Shown here: positions 22,540 to 35,075 of the stretch, piece after piece | Layout of the letters: each line of letters begins with the position of its first letter | Numbering within the stretch: the stretch's first letter is position 1 | From: Zerene cesonia | Lineage: Eukaryota; Arthropoda; Insecta; Lepidoptera; Pieridae | Direction of reading: 5' to 3' | NCBI RefSeq assembly: GCF_012273895.1 | Contig: NC_052118.1 | Coordinates: 3,100,001 to 3,164,000 of the forward strand | DNA length: 64,000 nt | The notes under the pieces: model-generated | Told to the model about the DNA's origin: nothing | Database searches by the model: none | The model's input: only the letters and a program-made list of their open reading frames with translations | Translations under genes and position numbers: made by a program

Positions 22540-22795
22540 CTCGTTTGGCTCCACCTTTCGTCGTCGTTTTTCGTATTTTGAAGTTTTTTCAATTTTTAAC
22601 ATGTGTAATTTGGATAACAGATGTTAGCTATTCAATTTGTTTAAAAAGTTTTGTCTCTACAATACGCATATAGCTCGAGTTTCGTTAACTAAATGCCATT
22701 AAAATCTGTTCAGCCGTTCTTCAGTTGTAAAAAGTGAAACTATCACGACTTTCTTTGATATATTTTTTTATTGCTATATAGACATAGACAGGGCA
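22540..22795 (+). repeat. Degenerate LINE-tail-like repeat
   Basis: The segment has CTCGTTTGGCTCCACC near its start and AAATCTGTTCAGCCGTTCTT further on, ending in TATATAGACATAGACA. The order of parts fits an old non-LTR tail; identity is low. Confidence 0.4.
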
Positions 22796-23547
22796 CTCAC
22801 ATTAGAGGTTATAATAAAGCTTTTAGTATTTAATCGGATTAAACGTTAAGTCAAGGCATTTAAAGCGATACACCGTCCGACAAACACTCACCAGTGCAAG
22901 CTCAGACTTAGGTGTTTGCACAACACTTCGCAGCGGGAACTATTGAACGGTAATTCAGTTGTTTTCAATTTGTACTGACTTAATATATTTTATAACAGAA
23001 TCGATAACGTCAAAGAGGTTCTTTTTAGCGCAAAATTGTATTGTTTTGAGTAAATGTAAGGCTGCTATTCATTATTAAAGTACAACTCTGTTCGGATAAA
23101 GATTATGTCAAATTAAGGGTAATAATTTGGTACCTAAATTTAATGGCATTACTAGAGGGTGGCGGAATGGTGCTCGTTAAGAAAAGGATTATGTCAAAGT
23201 ACAATAGTGCCAATAAGGAATATGAGAAAAAAATTCGTTTGAATTTGAAATGTCATTGAAATTTTATGCTATAAAAATTCACTCTTTAAAAGGCGGTAAA
23301 AGACTAAGTGCTCCGTAGTAATTAAAAAGAAGGCTTAGTTAAAGTATGGCAATTGCTCATTGTCAAGGGTCGGCTTTATACTCGTATTCTTTATTTCTAG
23401 TCTAGCTATTGTTGAAGTAACAAATTTTTGCCATTTGAATCCTCGTCTAATTAGTGCCTCTTAATGAAAGTTTTGTTGTTAATTTTACCAGTAGTCTTTC
23501 ATTAATAGATCCCCAATGCACCAATCGGTGTAGGAAAACATAGCGAG

Positions 23548-23717
23548 GTTAGGGGGCGTCCATAAGTTACGTGAGATTTTTAAGGGGGGGAGGGGCATGT
23601 GACAATCTCATGTTATCTTACGTTGGAGAGGGGGGAGGGGCTCGGCAAATATCACGCAATTTTTTTACAGAAAATCAAAAACAAAATACCTCACCTAATT
23701 TATGGACGCCCCCTAAC
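23548..23717. mobile_element. MITE with perfect 18-bp terminal inverted repeats
   Basis: GTTAGGGGGCGTCCATAA at 23548-23565 is exactly reverse-complementary to 23700-23717. If the flanking TA is a target duplication, the element is 162 bp (23552-23713), which fits a Tc1/mariner-type MITE. The interior has G-rich runs (GGGGGGGAGGGGC and GGGGGGAGGGGCTC) and no open frame. The family is not identified here. Confidence 0.85.
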
Positions 23718-24284
23718 CAGCATTTTAAGAACTATTATTAAATGAATTCAATCTGCCCGTGGATCAAATGTGGGCTGATGATAAAAAAAAATAAATAAAT
23801 AATAAGTTTATTTCTCAACCATATGCACACATACAAATAAAACGTTGGTCCCGTACTAGATATTATAGTTACTAGATAAAATACATTTAGTTGATGAATA
23901 ATTTAATAACCCAAACATAATACAATTCGATATACTTCAGCTTTTAAAGAATTGTAAACTCGAACTCAAATGACCTGCGTATCAAATGATCAAATAAATG
24001 AAACGTTACAATTCGAGCCATCACAAACGTGTAGAAGTCCCTTCAAACTCATATCTTAAGCAAGTTGGGATATTACCACAATATTAAATTACATAAATTC
24101 AGTAGACAGAAGAAATTGTTGCCGTAATACAATCAAGGTTGTTCGCAGGAGATGAGGGAGGAAAAACGAATACGTTTTGGAAGTAGTGGTCAGCCACGCG
24201 TGAGAGGGCTTAGGTCGTGAGATTCAGCGGCGAAAGTTCTAAAATTTTAATCATTATTACTCGTTATAGTATAATATAAAGAAT

Positions 24285-24487
24285 AGATGCGGAGGTAACA
24301 CTGTCTATCTCTCTGTCTGTTTATTTTCACGCCTAAACCACTGGATGGATTTGGGTAAACTTTGGTAGATAGGTAGTTTGAAACCCGAGAAAGGAAATCT
24401 CACGGAAGCGGGAACTGTGTGAGAAAAACCTCATAACTGTGTAACTTTTCCTTTGTCAGGCGAAGCCGTGGGTGCAAAGCTAGTTCA
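24285..24487 (-). repeat. LINE-tail-like repeat
   Basis: It shows CGCCTAAACCACTGGATGGA, GGAAATCTCACGGAAGCGGG and ends GGCGAAGCCGTGGGTGCAAAG CTAGT, the reversed form of the common 3' tail. Confidence 0.65.
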
Positions 24488-24639
24488 AAATAAAGCGCAT
24501 TATTTAAAGCCATTCTTACTTGTTCCGATCATTTTGACATACAAACAAGTACTGAGCTCATCTTAAATTTATTGTGTTTCTTATGTTAAAATATGGTTTG
24601 TATGAAGTTTGTTCTACTATAAATATATTAGATACTCAT

Positions 24640-24822
24640 TTGATACTACGCGGGCGATGCCGCGTAGTAAAAAGAAGTAGTCTCAGAATTTTGGTTTTCC
24701 CCATATAGATCCTGTTCCCGCGATCTCATCTCTGAACCAAATTTCATCCGAATCGGTTTAGTGGTTTAGGTGTGAAGAAGATACAGACATACTAAGTTTT
24801 TTCATGCTAATATTTTAATATA
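24640..24822 (+). repeat. LINE-tail-like repeat
   Basis: It contains ACGCGGGCGATGCCGCG, CCAAATTTCATCCGAATCGG and TTTAGTGGTTTAGGTGTGAA, then ACAGACATAC and ATGCTAATATT. It faces the copy at 24285-24487, so the pair is oriented tail to tail. Confidence 0.65.
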
Positions 24823-27754
24823 AACATTTAAAAAAAATTAATTCAGCAATTAAATCTTAATATTTCTAAAAGTAACGATGGAAGTATATATAGATAGCGC
24901 TACGAAGATGCTACGAGATACTGATTCGTTTATCTTGTCTCATCTAAGTCTCTTGCAGTTCATCAATTTCAAAACATAAAGCAGGTATAGATATAAATAC
25001 ATTTGATCAATCGTATATTAAGTATTTGCATAGTTAAATTAGGTAAAGGACTTTATTTTCGGGCATAATAGCAAGACTCGACAAATTGGTATAAATTATT
25101 TTTAATTAATGTTCTAAACAGCACACAGGAGAAGAAAATTTCACAGCACATACGCTTAAAATATGATGAGCGAAAATTTGATGTATACACACACACACAG
25201 GCACACAAATAGCTTAAAAAGCACCATATAATTGCACAAAGCATGGGCTGAGATACCGTTATGGTCCCAATACGCACAACGGTCTACAATTCCGCTACTA
25301 CCGTGGCCACCGGCTAATCTCAAAATATTTGGTCGGAGGCAACTCGTTTATTACATTTCCTCGGACGTACCTGCACAATTTAATTGCGCTCTCCTGAACT
25401 CAAATTCCCTTATGCTCGTACAAAAACAGCCATCTTCTTACCATGCCTTTATTACTTTACGTGGCTTGGTAATTTCTCTGTCACGTCGCCATTTTTCATT
25501 ACAGTGCGACCGGCAATTACAGATGTCTCACGGGTTTAGGATGCATTTATTTCTATGTTATTTTGCATATTTGTAATACAGATAATTGTGATACATTTGT
25601 TTGGATCTCTCTGTTTAAAGTCACAATACTGAAATTAGAGCATTCTTTTAAATAGATTTGCTTTAATGTCGATTGTAGAACATAATTTACATAACGAATT
25701 TATCCAAACCCAGACAAAATATATTTAGTAATTGTTGAAAAATAATATTATGTTGTATAAACTGATGCTTCCAAAGTACATATTAATACCAGAAAAGCTC
25801 TCTTTTAAAATAACTACACTGAACCTTTTATAAGCAAAGAGTATGGTAAGAGCTACACCGGTTATTTTAACACAGCAAGGAATAAAAATTATCATTACAT
25901 TTTTCATAAAGTCCTATTTTAAAATTAAATTATAAGCCCTACTTAACCAAAAATAATGTAAAACTGTTATGCGATTTAAAATGAAATAATGAATAATACT
26001 TCATTTAACACCATAAATTATCCAATTACAAGGAACAGAAGGTAACTTAAATTGTACAGAGAGCGTTCTTATCGCTATAAGCGATCTCTCCCCGACAATC
26101 CGGAAGAGAGGATAAATATTAAGGCGGTGGTACAGTACAATAATTGTTTGATAGAATTAATTTTTTTAACATTATAACCTCACAGGGACTCTTTCCTTAA
26201 ACATAACTGTATTTTACATTTCGTTATTTATTGACTTTCCCAAAAAATCAGATTCTCAATTCGAATGTTTTGTCATTATTTTTTACATAGCTCCAGAGGT
26301 TATTTTGTGTTTGTCAGGATATCGTTGTCATTTGCCCCCATATTAGAATCTGGAGTGGTACCTAACTCGCCTCGCTCGCTTTTTTTTGTAAAAAATAATT
26401 ATTGATTACGTATAGATTGTGCAATATGTTTATTATAGTATTAATTATAGCATAAAATATTATTATTCAAAAAGTTATAATCAGTAATCATTATATTAAT
26501 CGTCATATTTACTAAGTGGAATAAAATATTTCTTGAAATTATACCAAATGGAAAGAATATTATCTTCGAAAGAAGAAACATGGCAAATAGCACCATACAA
26601 TATAGCTATAAATCCAGCATTTTCATGATAAGAACCTTGTTGCTATATAAATGATTAAAGGAAAACGATAACCAGCAAGTGACCCAGGAAACAGACGGAG
26701 AAATAGATCAGGTAGGGGCCATAGCAATTCTCTGAACACATTCTAAACTTATAATAATAAGTGGTTATACGTGAGCAGTGAGATATCAGGGGTCTTAAAG
26801 TGCTTGCCAATATTACGTGTAGGGTAATACCCCATCCATACAATACACAAAGGTTCCAAGATTGTTGAGCATGAATCGGATAGAACGCGTCCCCCGGGAA
26901 CCATAGTTTGATTTGAAATACGATGTTTCCATTCCCCCTCAAACGACAATTTTCTAATGAGTAGATATTACATTAATGTACAATGTACGACAAACAATAA
27001 TTTTCATACGAAGAGATTGCTACGAAGCGACAATGTTGGTTTTGATTTTTTTTTGTTTGCTCTGTTAACTATAATAATTAATTTAAAACAGTATACCTCT
27101 TGTTAAAACGTATATGCATTAGTGATATACTTATATTTGTATAGACTTGTTTAATGGATCAGTTAATAATTTTCTGTTCTAAATTCAAATTTAATTAGGC
27201 TATAAACTTATAAAACGTTGTATATACATAATTTTGTATTGGTGAGAACAGGACAATTATACTGGTATTTCATCAAAAGTTAAGACTTCAACTCATCCAT
27301 TAGTCTCACTGGTATTTCGAAACAAATCAGACACGAGGGTTGATAAAGGAAGTTTTTCATTAATATTCTATTCATATTCAAATCAGAATCGACAGGCGTT
27401 ATAGTGGAGTCAGTTATTCGGATCACGCCTTCGGAGCCTCTCTTCCAAACCACAACACGGAGCGAGGAGACAGTGAAACTCGTGATTGCGTGTATTATCA
27501 ATGTTAAATATTATTTATGTATGCCGTGTATGGCTGGAGTGATGTCATGGACTGGAGTAATCTTGTTTTCAGTTTATAAGAGGTAATCATTTGGGTTTGT
27601 GTATATATTTGATAAGTCTGTTACTCAATTAGTTAATAGTTGTAGTCTCTATAGTTAATAATTCCTAAAGCTGAATATATATGTGATATAACACGGACAG
27701 TATATAATTCGAAAATTTGTTATACATGATGTTATGGAGATATTTGCTATTCTA

Positions 27755-28120
27755 CTAGACCGCTCGTCCCGGCTCCGCCTGGATATCAAGGTTCCTGTTT
27801 TATCCCAAAAGAGAATTTAATGAAAAATGGGAACGCACATGTGCTGATACCTAAAGATGATGATGGTGATATATTTAAAATTGTTGCGTATTAATTTTCA
27901 CGAATCATGTAAATGATATTTGTATAACAAAAAATTATATATGCCATTGTAACAATAATTAATAAACTATAGCCATAAAACCGTTTTTTGACACATTTTC
28001 CGTTTTTTTACCTTTTTGAACCTAGACTAAATGCATCAAAACCAAAACTATCAAAATCGACTCCACCATTCTTGAGCTATATAAAGAGACTGCCAAACAT
28101 CAATATATACATAGATATTA
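27755..28120 (+). repeat. Old LINE-tail-like fragments
   Basis: The segment opens with ACTAGACCGCTCGTCCCGGC, and TCAAAATCGACTCCACCATT, TTGAGCTATATAAAGAGACT appear near the end. It is heavily diverged and may be two insertions. Confidence 0.4.
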
Positions 28121-28799
28121 ATAGACGTTTCACACAAAACTAGTCACAGAGGAACAACCACAACAAACAAATGCCATCTACTCATAACCAGTACTTAACA
28201 ATCATCCTCAGAGGTTATGAAACAGTTATTCAGATAAACTATCCAATTATTACACAAACAGCATAACAATTCAATCCACCTGAATCTCTAATAAACCGTG
28301 AGCACTACATTTTCAAGGCATTCACAACAATTATACATTTCAATACGTTAATTAAACTGAACGTGAACATTTTCGCGTGAACGTGATGTCGACTAACTAA
28401 TGAAGGGATTGAAATAAAATTTTCACTCCAACTTCCCCGAACTCGTGATAAATGTACACCCCGGAGAGTCGGAGATATGAAATAAATGCTTAGTTTTCAT
28501 TTCGCATTATTTATGCACTGAGTTGCTTGCCTGAATGTTGATGGTTTGTGATACATGTGATTTCTAGTTTGTTTAAACCTGTCCCATGTTTGCGCTTGCA
28601 AGTTTTATGTTAATTGGTACAATTGCTTTTGCCTTGTTGTATTTATAGCCACAGAAAACAGAAGGAAAGTGAAAGAAGAATATAATAAATAATAATCTAA
28701 TTGTGCCGGGAGGAAAGGAAGGAAACAAAGGAAGAAGATGAATAACTATATGATTAATAAATACTACTTAAAAAATCCTTCTTAACTATCGCGGTTCAT

Positions 28800-28905
28800 A
28801 AGAGAAAGCTTGTTAAGAGACGGACGGACAGACAGACAGACGGACAACGCTGCGGTAGTAATAGGGGTTCTCGTTTCATCCATTGAGTGCGAAATCCTAT
28901 AAATG
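28800..28905. repeat. Repeat fragment with (GGAC/AGAC) tract
   Basis: AGACGGACGGACAGACAGAC is followed by GGACAACGCTG and ATAGGGGTTCTCGTTTCATC. This order is typical of insect RTE-type 3' ends. The 147-codon open frame starting here (28887-29330) has no recognisable motif. Confidence 0.5.
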
Positions 28906-31900
28906 ACCTGTCAATGCAAATTAAATTTCCAATCGTAATTACTAAGACCATAGACATAAAGTTTAGTAAAATCACGATAAAGTTTAGTATTACAGACGAA
29001 ATAATACGTACGAATATGTTGCCAATTAAACTACGCAGCACTGTTTATTCTCCTTATTACCCGCCAATTTCCAGCACCAAGGTTATTTACGTCAAGCAAC
29101 AAAACAAGAGCAATAATCATAAATCAATAACGATGTCGAAACAACTAACAAGGCTGTATCTCAGAATATGTTGCAGCGACTGTCTGCGGGTTATATTCTT
29201 CCATCTCTGCATTATTAAAGGTTATATAACCCGACAAAGGGAAAACAAATCCGTTAGTCTTTGTTCGTTTTATTTGTGGCCGTTAAACATGAAATACGTA
29301 CGAAGTATTTGTATGCGAGACTCGTCTTAGGGGATCGTTTATCAATATCCTTCGACAGATCTATGTGACTTATAGAAAACAAGTTGTAGGTATGTGTATA
29401 ATGGTGGGCTGTATCTAATTTTGTAGTATCTCGAGGATAATGGTAATGTTTTAGTCATATGAAATGTAAAAGTTATGTTTATCTGTAATGAATATTGTAA
29501 TATGAAAACAAGAGGTATTGTATTTATTGGGCGTATTTGAAGAAGCAATGTAAGCTTGTTTGTACAAGTTTTAATTTATGCTACTAAATTGTGTAAGTAT
29601 CTGTAAAAAGCCAGCCCAAAACAGTCCGGAATTTTTAAAACAGTTGGTAAATAAATGCAATGCAAGACAATTATAGTCTGGTATAAAGATCTGAAATATA
29701 ACCCACGTCAAACTATTGTCCACATACAACAAAGTAAAGAATTTACATTTTATTTTCCGTATCGAAATAAAAGAATAAATACTGAAATGGGATTAAACTC
29801 GCGTCTTACATACATTTAGATACTTACAATATTATATCGTTGGCACGCGGCCCATGTTTCTTATCATATCATTTTTAACGTACAATATTTGTCCAGATTA
29901 AAAAAATAACAAACGAAAAAAGAGTTAAGGTTACATGTTTTTCTTATGACGTCATAATATTTTATTAATAATAAAAACAGCAATATTTTTTGACATGAAC
30001 TTTGTTCAAACTTATAAACAATATTAACCAAAATTTATTTCTGGTATTACATAGGTAATTGATGTGGTACCTACTTCGCAGGCAGTAAGGCACTACGAAG
30101 TAGTAGCTTTCATCACAGATAAATAATTTCATTATCAGGAAATGTTTTCGCACAGAACATATCAAATGTAGAAACAGAAATGGGAACAAAACTCGGCTTT
30201 ATCTAGATCTCATTTTCTAGCTAGCTAGCTCTTTTGAACGAACCACAATATGGAGGAAACTCGTTTCTCATATACGCGAATTATGTTGTTGTTTGTCTGT
30301 TGTCTGCTAGCTGTCTGTAGTTGTTTTTAAGCCCTTATATGATGCAGATGACGGGTGAATTCATTATATTCAAATAATATTTTCGATTACATGTTGTTTT
30401 ACAATGTTAACATGTTGTTTTAAACGTTTAACTATTATTATTTTAACAAAATACGCAGGTTCTACAATCACAGAATAATAAGAACAAATACTTTAACACT
30501 TACACATATTATTATCAACCAAGCGTATAATATAAGGTCTTATGAAAGTCACGTGTAGGTACATTTACCAAAATCTAGTGTAACAAATAAACATAGCATA
30601 ACCCAAAAGTTGGCTATTTTATTTTATTTATTGGTTAAATAATTTATGGAATCGCTGCAGTAGGTCCAGAGATTACCATGCTTTCTAATATTAGTATCGA
30701 TTGAGGTATATTTTCAAGATAAAGCTTTATAATTAAACAGTACCAAGAATGCATTTGACATGTTATGGATGCTTAGAGGATTATGATTTTATGTCATTGA
30801 TGTACAATATATAGTAATTTATAATCTAGTAAGACTCACACTCTCGCTTAAAAAGTATCTGCTGAAAACCAGCCTATATGTATGATAAGCAGAATTTTCC
30901 AATGATCAAAGTAATAAATAGACTTTGAGAATAACTTCTACGAAGTAAGGTGTTTATTTACATGTTTGTTTTATAAAACGCCACTGGGAAATTTTTGGAT
31001 GGCCTTTTAGGCGATTCTGGTTCTAGTTGTTTAAGGAAGGTCATTTCTTTATATATATAGCCTTCTTATGTCATTTATAGCCTTCAATAATTAAAATAAA
31101 TCATGTTCCAAGATGTTCTCAAGATCTAGAACTTCTAACAAGCCATATTCATATAACATTTCATAACTTTGTTAATTTCGCCAAAATGTTTTCGAACATT
31201 CGTCGTTCGGTGCGATTTAAATTGAACTATTTTCCAAGTCGTGAAAAGTATTATAATGTCTTGTATTAAGTTGGCAACGTCTGGTTTCATTAATCCCGTA
31301 TTGTCGACGCCAGACAATTCGTAATGATTCAACTTACAGTCTGCCTGCTCTGCAAAATAAGACGTAAATATTAGAATAAATAATTGTTGTTTACATTCCG
31401 CGAGTGCGATGTTATTATAACTTTATCCATTTACGTTTGATGTATATTTTGAAGAAATAAATCTCTATGAGCATTGGTTCACGCATGCTTAAGATTTAAA
31501 CAGACATCTTTTTAATAGTGCATAGTTGTTATTGTGTTAATTATGTGGTGATGTCAATTATTTAATGAGTTCCTTCGTTCGTTCATTTACTTCATTGATT
31601 TATACATTATTTTTAAGTCATATAATAAAACGTAGATGTGATACTTATAGAAAAGAACTAAAGATACAAATAGGAATTAAAATTTAAAAATCTAGTGACC
31701 CCATTTTGTATTGAGAGCTACTTTTAACTTGAAATATGATACTAAAGGGCTTGCCTTTGAAGGAGCGTTAATATTTGATCATATATGTACGAGCTTATAA
31801 CGTCTTGCTAGAAGAAATGAGCAACATCCCAACGGTAGGATATAATTCGTATAGAAAGATTATTTATCTAGACCCGTGATAATAGTTAAAATAAATGGCT

Positions 31901-33060
31901 CATTAAGTTGTTACTAAATGCTGTATTTATATCACGTGATGTTTTTCTAGATTGCCAGCAACAATATTGCGAATTTATTGCAAATACAAAAGTAAATTAT
32001 TGTTAAACGATCCGCGTCGAAGTTAGTGCGGGAAATTGGTATTGCAAAACACAATACTTCCAATTACAATGTTGGCTGTAAGCTTCCAAGTTGAAGCTGT
32101 AATTTCACCGTGAGCCCGCAGCTGCGGCTTTAAAGGTACGAACTAGTTAATCCGATAATGTAGCGAGGTATCTTCGCAATAACATTTTAGTTTCGACTTT
32201 ACAGTCCCATAGGAATTGTACGTGTGGGATAAAACGTTTTTAACGACCTCATTTTCAGATAGCATACCTGCAAGACAGCTAGCGCAAGCTAGGGAGTACG
32301 TTCATTAGTTTTATTGATAAACTCATTCGGAGTTCCGTTCGAAGAAAGGTGTAAGTTCTTTAGGTACGAAGCGTTTTTATATCGAATAGAAATGAGAACA
32401 CGGTATTGGAAAATAGATTGAAACTGCTTTGATATAAAAAGTTTCAACATTTGAAACAGATGGAAACTTTTTCGAACTAATTCTGTTTATAGAAAATAAA
32501 AATGCCACTTTATCTCCATTGATACCATTTCGTAGCAATTCAAGAGTAATAAGGTGGATATCGTTTTAATATTTCGTATCTGTCATGACAGTATATACGA
32601 GAGCATCCATTTCGAAATTGCAGCCGCCCCAGCTATTTTGTGGCGCGTTTTCTTCAAAAATATAAAAGACCCCGCGCGATGTGTCAACGCAAAAACACCC
32701 ACAAGTTTGTGCTTACATAAAGGATCTTCTTAGTGAAGCGATCCTCTGAAACGAACAAAGGGCGCCGTGATTGATGAAAAATCTGTTTGTATTATTTACA
32801 ATGAAAATATGTTATTGCGGGATCCGTCTGTATAAGTTATTATAGCTTTCTATTGTGTAGTTTGATCTGATTTAAAAGAGGTTTCATTCTTTCGTTAAAC
32901 CAATAAGTTTGTTATATTTTTATTTCATATAGGGAATATTGTATTCGAAAATTGTTTAGGTTATTGTATTTGATATGATATTTATTTCTACTAGACTGCA
33001 CACGTTACTTTTATAAATGAATGTTATTTTTGTTTCTAAGTGTGTATTTTGCTACTTACC

Positions 33061-33150
33061 TATGCACGCGAAAGTATGATTGTTTGTTTGTATGAAATGT
33101 ATGTAAGTATGTTGTTGATGTATGTAAGTATGAAAGTATGTTGTTACACG
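33061..33150. repeat. GTATG-rich simple repeat and LINE-tail remnant
   Basis: Irregular GTATG, TGTTTG and TATGTAAG units. Further on, CACACGGGCGAAGCTGTACG and AGATAGCTAGTTG (about 33318-33352) resemble a reversed repeat tail, so the whole stretch may be one old insertion. Confidence 0.4.
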
Positions 33151-34012
33151 TGGCAACGGAGGTATGATATGATAATTGATATATCGCGTGAAAACATGTT
33201 ATTCCCGCGGGAAGATCATCATGATGCGCATTTAAATCGTTTCAACATTTGTAAATCCGATAGATGGCACTTTAATAAAAATGTGACATGTTCCATGACA
33301 ACTGTCAATTCTCTTTGACCACACGGGCGAAGCTGTACGCAGATAGCTAGTTGCTTACAAATAAAATCTGTCTTCTTTATATACAAATATAATCAATAGA
33401 AATAAGAACAGTTATGTAAAGCATCCATCAGATATCTTCCTTCGAAAAATTAAAATACGGTTTGAACAATGTTTAATATCAAGTTTTTTAAAGCCTGTTT
33501 AAAAACATTTCTTTAACTTCAATAGTTGTTTGAAAAACTTTTCTTATATAGACAATAGGAATTAATATGAATGAACGTTTGCTTCGTTCAAATTATATCA
33601 GTAGGGGATTATTTAATCTCATAATACAAGGCTCCAACAATAGCACTCATTTTAAGATAGAATCATCACGTATTTATATCTTCTGCGCTAATTAAATTTA
33701 TTATTCATTAACTAACGCTTAGGAAGGATAAGAAAATCCTGCTCCCATCGTTGTAGAAACGTAAGAAAATTCGCTTTTCCCGTATACAAAGAAAGTTCAT
33801 TCAGCTAATTATTCCTATCTCAGTCCAGCATCTGATCTGTTCATCCAATTTCATTACACTAACACTTAGGGGATGGTGAATGTCACGGCAGGCATGTTGA
33901 CTTTTTCTGCGCCGTTTTATGTAATACCTGGTTTAGTTAGTTTGGTTAATTATTGTGTATTTCTTATCTTTACTCATACTAGTTGCTCGTATGTAGGTTC
34001 TTTGTTTCTTTG

Positions 34013-34218
34013 CTAGACTTCATTCGGTTTCACCCGCGTAAGTCCGTATCCCGTTGGAATATCGAGATAAAAAGTAGCCTTTATGTTATTCTAGTTACCC
34101 AGCTGTCTACGTACCATATTACATTACATTCGGTTCAGTAGTTTTTGCGTGAAAGAGCAACAAACACACACACACACACATACATCCTTACAAACTTTCG
34201 CGTTTATAATATTAAGTA
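34013..34218 (+). repeat. CCCCGCGG-family interspersed repeat
   Basis: It matches 3450-3644 across TTTCACCCGCGTAAGTCCGT, CCCAGCTGTCTACGTACC and CGGTTCAGTAGTTTTTGCG, with a (CA)n tract before ACATCCTTACAAACTTTCGC. The 5' end is truncated or diverged. Confidence 0.8.
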
Positions 34219-34504
34219 GGATATCAGCAGGATAACTCCAATAAACCAAGATTCAATAAAAACTCCCTTTTTTGAGTTGTAATTGAAGAAACAAACACGA
34301 ATGTACTTTATACATAAGTGCAAAATTTATGGAAAAGGTTTCGAATGTTTAAAGTTTTGTACCTTTTTAACAAATACACTCAAACTGTTCGACTAATTTT
34401 AAAAGCTAGATTGTTTATAGTGTTATATTATATTCAAGTTTTGTCTTTTCCGGGTCAACCTGGACGGACCCGGGATAAGCCACTAGAAGATTCATAAATA
34501 TCAG

Positions 34505-34544
34505 AATGGTTTACCTTATATAGGACTATATAAGGTAAACCATT
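34505..34544. repeat. Perfect 18-bp hairpin with GGAC tetraloop
   Basis: AATGGTTTACCTTATATA (34505-34522), GGAC, then the exact reverse complement (34527-34544). No open frame or known element surrounds it. It is too short for a usual animal microRNA precursor. Confidence 0.85.
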
Positions 34545-34794
34545 ATTTATCGTCAACGATCAAACGGGCCGGAATTCTACGAATATTGTAATCCGGAGAT
34601 TTGTTGATGTGAAGATCGATCGTTCTTGGAAGCATTACAGAACCAATTTAACTGAAACTTTGTAGATGTATGATGTAAAAATGCTGAGGCTAGTAAAATA
34701 TAAAAATATTATTGTATTGTTATAGAAGATTTGTATTGTATATTGTATTATATTAATTGCATTGTATATTGTAATATGTATAAAAATGAATCTA

Positions 34795-35075
34795 TATTTC
34801 CCTTGGTCATGCCGTGACACGTGAACAGCTGCACCGATTCCAAAAATTCTTTCACCATTAGAAAGCTGCAAATACACTGAGTGACATAAGCTTTATATGT
34901 ACCACGGGTTAATCCGGGGTGAAAAGCTTGTAAATAATATAAAGCTGAAGAGTTTGTTTGTTGATTCCGCGCTTATCTTGGTAACTACTTGACCGATTGC
35001 AAAAATTATTTCATTTGAACGTGATATTCCATAAACGGCTGGGACGGTCGGCTTGTTGTGAATATACAAATAAAT
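34795..35075 (-). repeat. Two adjacent LINE-tail-like fragments
   Basis: The first part (to about 34910) has GCTGCACCGATTCCAAAAAT and GAAAGCTGC next to GTGACATAAGC, and matches 50450-50560 in reverse. The second has ACTACTTGACCGATTGCAAA. Both are old copies. Confidence 0.45.

Noticed and set aside
28887..29330. 147-codon open frame, plus strand, the longest real one
   Set aside because: No domain, no codon bias and starts in a repeat fragment; composition resembles random AT-rich DNA.
34505..34544. MicroRNA precursor
   Set aside because: Total length of 40 bases is too short and the stem is perfectly paired, unlike animal pre-miRNAs.
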